A stretch of 9,456 bases of DNA from an uncultured Alistipes sp. (GTDB taxonomy: Bacteria > Bacteroidota > Bacteroidia > Bacteroidales > Rikenellaceae). The position numbers were made by a program, and so were the translations under genes. The notes beneath the pieces are model-generated. The model searched no databases, was not told where the DNA came from, and saw nothing but the letters and a program-made list of their open reading frames with translations. The stretch covers positions 1 to 9,456 of the forward strand of contig UROX01000097.1 in the NCBI GenBank assembly GCA_900549685.1, in the 5' to 3' direction. Of the stretch, positions 5,844 through 9,456 are shown piece after piece; the first letter of the stretch is position 1, and the number at the start of each line of letters is the position of its first letter.

Positions 5844-6995
5844 TCAGTAGGCGTGATCGTCTTCGGCCAGCTCTTTTCTCGATATTTTCACTTTGTCGAG
5901 CGATCTCCATGCGTACCAGATGTAGGCGACGACGAACGGGATGAGCAGCGAGACGATGCTCATCACATAGAGCGTGAATTTGCTCGACGAACTGTTGTAG
6001 ATCGTCAGCGAGCTTTGCATGTCCGCCAGCGAGGGATAATAGGCCGTGTCGTTGTAGCCGGCTGTCAGCAGCAGGGCCAGTACCGTCAGTACGGTGCCCG
6101 CTCCCGAAAACCATATTCCGCGCCGGCTGGCACGGAAGATTCCCGTACCGATCCCCCACAGCACCGAAACGACGCCTGCGAGCAGCAGGAGCAGCACGAC
6201 GGGCATCGCCAGCAGGTTGTGCAGATATTTGTACGGTTCTTCCGAAATGATTCCCGTCGCGGGATCGACGGCCCAGCCTTTCGAGCAGAGCAGGGCGGTC
6301 GCGAAAGCCAGAAAGGGTACCAGGAACCCGATCGCATTCCAACGCAGGTGCCGGCGCGAGCGGTCGAAGACGATGCTGTCGTCGATGGCGTTCATAAAAT
6401 ATTGTAACCCCAGTACGCGCGAGAGGAACATCACGGAGAGCCCCAGCAGCACGTTGCGCGGATCGGCCAGCGCATCGAGTCCGTACCACGGTGTGGTCCA
6501 TTGCGATATGGTGCCGGCGGCTTCCGTCGAGGCGATGTTGTTGGCGTTCACGGTGAACCATCCTCCGGTGAAGAGCGTCCCTACGGCCGTGCCGAGCAGA
6601 AAGGTGCCGGCCACGCCGTTGATGACCAGAAACGCGTTGTACGTCTTCTCACCGAGAAAGTTCGACGGTTTGCGTCGGAACTGGTAGGCCACGGCCTGAA
6701 TGACGAATACGAACAGGATGAGCATCCATACATAGAACGCTCCTCCGAAACTGGTGCTGTAAAACAGCGGGAAGGAGGCGAAAAACGCACCGCCGAACGT
6801 GACCAGCGTCGTGAATGTCAGTTCCCATTTCCGGCCCAGCGAATTGACGATCAGGCTGCGCTCGGTCTCGGTGCGTCCGATGGCGTAGAGCTGTGCTTGC
6901 CCGCCTTGGACGAACAGCAGGAACACGAGCAGGGCGCCCAGCAGCGAAATGATGAACCACCAGTAGTGTTGTAGAAAAATATATACGGTATCCAT
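5844..6995 (-). CDS. cydB: Cytochrome bd ubiquinol/menaquinol oxidase subunit II
   Basis: A 383-residue inner membrane protein, the usual CydB length, with about eight or nine membrane segments. CydB carries no quinol site itself; it pairs with CydA in the oxidase that reduces O2 to water with quinol electrons. The N-terminal YWWFIISLLGALLVFL and ETERSLIVNSLGRKWE (43-58) align with the IWW and TERRIMINS...HWD segments of E. coli CydB, and the last membrane helices (SSSSKFTLYVMSIVSLLIPFVVAYIWYAW) match the SSQLTLNVM region. Where E. coli has the acidic TDGFD motif this protein has VQGGQ (29-33), and Asp58 is replaced by Glu58, as I recall for other Bacteroidota CydB. Trp57 is kept. The gene starts 6 bases after the cydA stop, so translation is probably coupled, and a strong terminator follows. 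No frame damage is seen. Confidence 0.96.
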   Translation of the reverse strand: MDTVYIFLQHYWWFIISLLGALLVFLLFVQGGQAQLYAIGRTETERSLIVNSLGRKWELTFTTLVTFGGAFFASFPLFYSTSFGGAFYVWMLILFVFVIQAVAYQFRRKPSNFLGEKTYNAFLVINGVAGTFLLGTAVGTLFTGGWFTVNANNIASTEAAGTISQWTTPWYGLDALADPRNVLLGLSVMFLSRVLGLQYFMNAIDDSIVFDRSRRHLRWNAIGFLVPFLAFATALLCSKGWAVDPATGIISEEPYKYLHNLLAMPVVLLLLLAGVVSVLWGIGTGIFRASRRGIWFSGAGTVLTVLALLLTAGYNDTAYYPSLADMQSSLTIYNSSSSKFTLYVMSIVSLLIPFVVAYIWYAWRSLDKVKISRKELAEDDHAY

Positions 6996-7001
6996 AGTCT
7001 T

Positions 7002-8621
7002 TTATGCGTTTTGTCGTTCGGTTTCCGGTTCGTTTTTCTCTTCGAGCGGCCCGGGGCCGATCTTGATCTGCCGGGTGACGATCATCAGCTCGGCGATGAG
7101 CAGCGCGGTGAACAGCGCGACGAAAATGAAGAAAGTGACCATGATGGAACCCGCGCCGATGTTCGACACCGAAGCCATCGTGGGCAGCAGGTTCTGTATC
7201 GTCCACGGCTGCCGTCCGACCTCGGCCACGATCCATCCCGACACCGAGGCCAGATAGGCCAGCGGAATCGACCAGAGCATGAGTCGCAGCATCCACCGTC
7301 GTCCGACGAGCGTCTTGCGGTAGAGGAAAAACAGAATCGCTGCGAAAAAGACGATGAAGTAAAAACCCAGCCCCACCATGACGCGGAACGTGTAGAATAC
7401 CAGCGGAACGTTCGGGACGACGTCCGTCGGAGCATTCAGGTAGGCGTAGCCCATCAGATCGAGACTGTGCTTTTTGAAATATTTGCCCTCTTCGTTATCC
7501 GGAGTGAACAGGTTGCGATAATAGGCCAGCGTGGCCGCGTCCGCCGAGTCTTTGACCGCTCTGTATTCCTTGATCGTTTCGAGTGCGTGGTGTCCCGCCC
7601 TCATTTTCCATGCGACGGGGGCGATCTGATGGTCGGTGTTGCCGTACACCAGGTCGTTGATGCCCGGCACATAGGCGTCCGCCTGGCGGAAACTCATCAG
7701 CGAGAGCATTTTGGGTATCTGCCAGCGGAAATAAAAGGCGCTGTCCTCCGAGGTATGCCGTTCCCGGTCGAAGGGCTTGAGCAGCCCCACTACGGTGAGT
7801 CCGGCTCCGCGCTGTCCGTCGTAGAGGGCTTCCATGGCTGCCAGTTTCATCGGTTGGGTCCGGGCTACCTGCACGGCCGATCCGTCGCCCGTCATCGCCA
7901 GCAGCAGGGCGCTCGCCAGACCGAACACGGAGGCTGTGGCGATGCTTTTGCGGGCCATCTTCTCTTCCCGCTTGCGGAGCAGGAACCATGCGCTGATGCC
8001 CACGACGACGACGGCAGCCAGCACGTAACCCGAAGTGACGGTGTGGAAAAATTTGTTGAGGGCCACCGGCGAGAACAGCACGTCGCTGAACGAGGTCATC
8101 TCCTGCCGCGCCGTGTCGGGATTGAACGTCGTGCCGACGGGATACTGCATCCATGCGTTGGCTACCAGAATCCACAGCGCCGAGAGGTTAGCCCCGATGG
8201 CGGTCAGCCAGGTGGAGGCCAGATGGAAACCTTTCGACACCTTGTTCCAGCCGAAGAACATGACGGCGATGAAGGTACTTTCCATGAAGAAGGCCATGAT
8301 GCCTTCGATGGCCAGCGGGGCGCCGAAAATGTCGCCCACGAAATGGGAGTAGTTCGACCAGTTGGTGCCGAATTCGAATTCGAGGATGAGGCCCGTGGCT
8401 ACGCCGATGGCGAAGTTGATCCCGAAAATGCGCATCCAGAACTTCGTCGTCCGTTTCCAGAACGGGTCGCCCGTCCGGTAGTAGATCGTTTCCATGATGG
8501 CGCAGATGAATCCCAGTCCGAGGGTCAGCGGCACGAACAGCCAGTGGTAGATGGCCGTCATGGCGAACTGCGCTCGAGACCAGTCCACGACGTCCATCCA
8601 TTCAGCAGCGGTTAGAATCAT
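7002..8621 (-). CDS. cydA: Cytochrome bd ubiquinol/menaquinol oxidase subunit I
   Basis: The 539-residue catalytic subunit of the cytochrome bd oxidase in the inner membrane; it oxidises quinol and reduces O2, supporting respiration and oxygen removal at low oxygen. Key residues are all visible. His26 in AIYHWLFVPLTLGL (E. coli His19) and Glu467 in VAEVGRQPW (E. coli Glu445) bind the high-spin hemes. His193 in FFHTVTSGYV (His186) and Met415 in FRVMVGLG (Met393) bind heme b558. Glu106 and Glu114 in APLAIEGIMAFFMEST match Glu99 and Glu107. The quinol-binding Q-loop has QPMKLAAMEA with Lys259 and Glu264 (Lys252 and Glu257). A long hydrophilic stretch (about 257-400) fits the long-Q-loop form. 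The gene starts 7 bases after the DUF4492 stop and ends 6 bases before cydB. Gut Bacteroidota use menaquinone, so menaquinol is the likely donor (inference). Confidence 0.98.
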   Translation of the reverse strand: MILTAAEWMDVVDWSRAQFAMTAIYHWLFVPLTLGLGFICAIMETIYYRTGDPFWKRTTKFWMRIFGINFAIGVATGLILEFEFGTNWSNYSHFVGDIFGAPLAIEGIMAFFMESTFIAVMFFGWNKVSKGFHLASTWLTAIGANLSALWILVANAWMQYPVGTTFNPDTARQEMTSFSDVLFSPVALNKFFHTVTSGYVLAAVVVVGISAWFLLRKREEKMARKSIATASVFGLASALLLAMTGDGSAVQVARTQPMKLAAMEALYDGQRGAGLTVVGLLKPFDRERHTSEDSAFYFRWQIPKMLSLMSFRQADAYVPGINDLVYGNTDHQIAPVAWKMRAGHHALETIKEYRAVKDSADAATLAYYRNLFTPDNEEGKYFKKHSLDLMGYAYLNAPTDVVPNVPLVFYTFRVMVGLGFYFIVFFAAILFFLYRKTLVGRRWMLRLMLWSIPLAYLASVSGWIVAEVGRQPWTIQNLLPTMASVSNIGAGSIMVTFFIFVALFTALLIAELMIVTRQIKIGPGPLEEKNEPETERQNA

Positions 8622-8628
8622 AGCGTTT

Positions 8629-8862
8629 TTAGGGTTTAAAGTTCAGTAATTGTTCCATAACGTAATCGCTTTTCTGACGTTCGGTCTCGAACCGGGCCAG
8701 AAAATCGGGAAAGAAAAACAGACGCAGCACGAAAAACATGATGAACAGCTTGACGAGAATCAACGCCCACAGCGTGCGCCCCAGTGTCATCTCGCGGAAT
8801 CCGTCCCGGTAGAACCGGTATACCCTTATCCATATGTTCGAGCCGTCGTTCATGTCTGGCAT
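8629..8862 (-). CDS. DUF4492 small membrane protein, first gene of the cyd operon
   Basis: A 77-residue protein with one predicted membrane helix (about residues 31-51, WALILVKLFIMFFVLRLFFFP). Before the helix is the DUF4492 signature RVYRFYRDGFREMTLGRTLW (13-32); after it comes a short charged tail. DUF4492 genes are known next to cydAB in Bacteroidota and some Epsilonproteobacteria; the function is not established. The helix size and operon position suggest an extra subunit or assembly factor of cytochrome bd, comparable in role but not in sequence to CydX; this is inference. The frame extends upstream to a TTG at 8901, but that codon lies upstream of the -7 box at 8880-8887 and would not be in the mRNA. 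The ATG at 8862 or the one at 8853 (three residues later) is the real start; I list 8862. The cydA ATG follows 7 bases after the stop. Confidence 0.88.
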   Translation of the reverse strand: MPDMNDGSNIWIRVYRFYRDGFREMTLGRTLWALILVKLFIMFFVLRLFFFPDFLARFETERQKSDYVMEQLLNFKP

Positions 8863-8879
8863 TCTGTCGTTTTCGTATT

Positions 8880-8887
8880 CAAATATA
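8880..8887 (-). promoter_or_regulatory. Candidate -7 box of the DUF4492-cydAB operon
   Basis: The minus strand reads TATATTTG, an exact TAnnTTTG match, 17 bases before the ATG at 8862 and 26 bases before the ATG at 8853. It is the only exact match near this start and so is the likely promoter of the operon. A TTTTGG lies upstream but too close to be a normal -33 element. Confidence 0.6.
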
Positions 8888-8907
8888 ACGATTATTTCCA
8901 AAATTCT

Positions 8908-8915
8908 TACCTTTG
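8908..8915 (+). promoter_or_regulatory. Candidate -7 box of the HAD phosphatase gene
   Basis: TACCTTTG matches TAnnTTTG exactly and ends 24 bases before the ATG at 8940. It is separated by only 20 bases from the oppositely directed box at 8880-8887, so the RNA polymerase footprints of the two promoters must overlap. Confidence 0.55.
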
Positions 8916-8939
8916 CGGGCGATTGGGCTTTTTTGACGT

Positions 8940-9456
8940 ATGAATAGAATCGGAACCGTTATATTCGATCTGGGCGGAGTGTTGATCGATTACAGCATAA
9001 CGACTGCAATAGAAGCATTCCGCAAGTTGGGGTTCATGCATTTCGACGAAATGATCGATCCTTACAGACAGTCGGGCGTATTGCTCGCGCTCGAGAAAGG
9101 CGAGGTCCCTCCCCGGGCGCTGTACGACGAAATTTCACGTTCGGTGGGCCGTCCGGTCGATCCGGAGGCTATCGATGCGGCGTTGTGCAGTTTCCTGCTC
9201 GATATTCCGGATTACAAACTCGACATGTTGCTGGCATTGCGGCGCCGGGGATTCGGGCTGTTCATGCTCAGTAATACCAATCCGATTATGATGGAACATA
9301 TGAAGAACGGCGTTTTCCGGAAACAGGGGCTTACCGTGGACGACTACTTCGACCGTCTGTTCCTCTCTTTCGAAATGGGAATGGTTAAACCCGACCCCGA
9401 AATTTTCGAGGAAATGATTCGTCGCACGGGCATAGATCCGTCCGAATCGTTGTTTA
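8940..9456 (+). CDS. HAD family phosphatase, 3' end cut by the window
   Basis: The first 172 residues of a cytosolic haloacid-dehalogenase-superfamily hydrolase are visible; the frame is open to the window end. Motif I is VIFDLGGVLID (7-17) with nucleophile Asp10; the DLGGVL form is typical of the group holding YihX-like sugar-phosphate phosphatases and the epoxide hydrolase N-terminal domain. A helical cap region follows (about 18-95). Motif II is LSNTN (110-114) with Ser111, and motif III is MVKPDPEIF (148-156) with Lys150. The acidic motif IV (usually DD) would lie just past the end. The ATG is the family start, a few residues before motif I. It is divergent from the DUF4492-cydAB operon. 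It probably removes phosphate from a small metabolite; the substrate cannot be read from the sequence, and a role in respiration is not indicated. Confidence 0.9.
   Translation, partial: MNRIGTVIFDLGGVLIDYSITTAIEAFRKLGFMHFDEMIDPYRQSGVLLALEKGEVPPRALYDEISRSVGRPVDPEAIDAALCSFLLDIPDYKLDMLLALRRRGFGLFMLSNTNPIMMEHMKNGVFRKQGLTVDDYFDRLFLSFEMGMVKPDPEIFEEMIRRTGIDPSESLF

Noticed and set aside
7011..8615. A 534-residue open frame antisense to cydA
   Set aside because: The product is rich in Glu, Arg, His and Gly with no motif, as expected for the reverse frame of a GC-rich membrane protein gene; cydA on the other strand is certain.
8863..8901. A TTG start for DUF4492 that adds 13 residues
   Set aside because: The -7 box at 8880-8887 lies inside this extension, so a transcript from it would not contain the TTG; two ATG codons follow at better positions.
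1..9456. CRISPR array, insertion sequence, phage or toxin-antitoxin system
   Set aside because: I looked for regularly spaced repeats, transposase motifs, terminal inverted repeats around genes and small toxin-like gene pairs and saw none; the window reads as ordinary chromosomal genes.

Overview
The window looks like chromosomal DNA from a gut-type Bacteroidota, most likely Bacteroidales of the Alistipes/Rikenellaceae kind. Four things suggest this. The DNA is fairly GC-rich. Upstream of several genes there are A-rich leaders and TAnnTTTG boxes, the Bacteroidota -7 promoter element, instead of strong Shine-Dalgarno sites. CydB is of the divergent Bacteroidota type. A DUF4492 gene sits directly before cydA. 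The genus is inference from these traits; no marker gene is present.

Layout from left to right: (1) a gene-free left edge (1-381); (2) ridA on the minus strand, divergent from a META/HslJ-type lipoprotein gene on the plus strand, with a TAnnTTTG box for each in the shared gap; (3) a 470-base gap holding two terminator-like hairpins; (4) a GRP-family sugar transporter gene and, upstream of it on the same minus strand, a ribokinase gene, separated by a 387-base gap; (5) a secreted metallophosphatase gene on the plus strand, divergent from the ribokinase gene; (6) a 379-base gap ending in a perfect 32-base palindrome, the likely terminator of the next operon; (7) the minus-strand operon DUF4492-cydA-cydB, with 7- and 6-base spacers; (8) a HAD-family phosphatase gene on the plus strand, divergent from that operon and cut by the window end.

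How the genes work together: DUF4492, CydA and CydB form a cytochrome bd quinol oxidase unit for respiration at low oxygen. The ribokinase and the GRP transporter plausibly form a small sugar uptake and phosphorylation module. RidA (imine/enamine detoxification), the META lipoprotein, the secreted phosphatase and the HAD phosphatase are apparently single-gene units.

Most of the window is ordinary core genome. I see no CRISPR array, insertion sequence, phage gene, tRNA or rRNA. The least explained items are the DUF4492 protein tied to cydAB, the replacement of acidic proton-path residues in CydB, the unknown substrate of the transporter/kinase pair, and the long GC-rich gene-free gaps.
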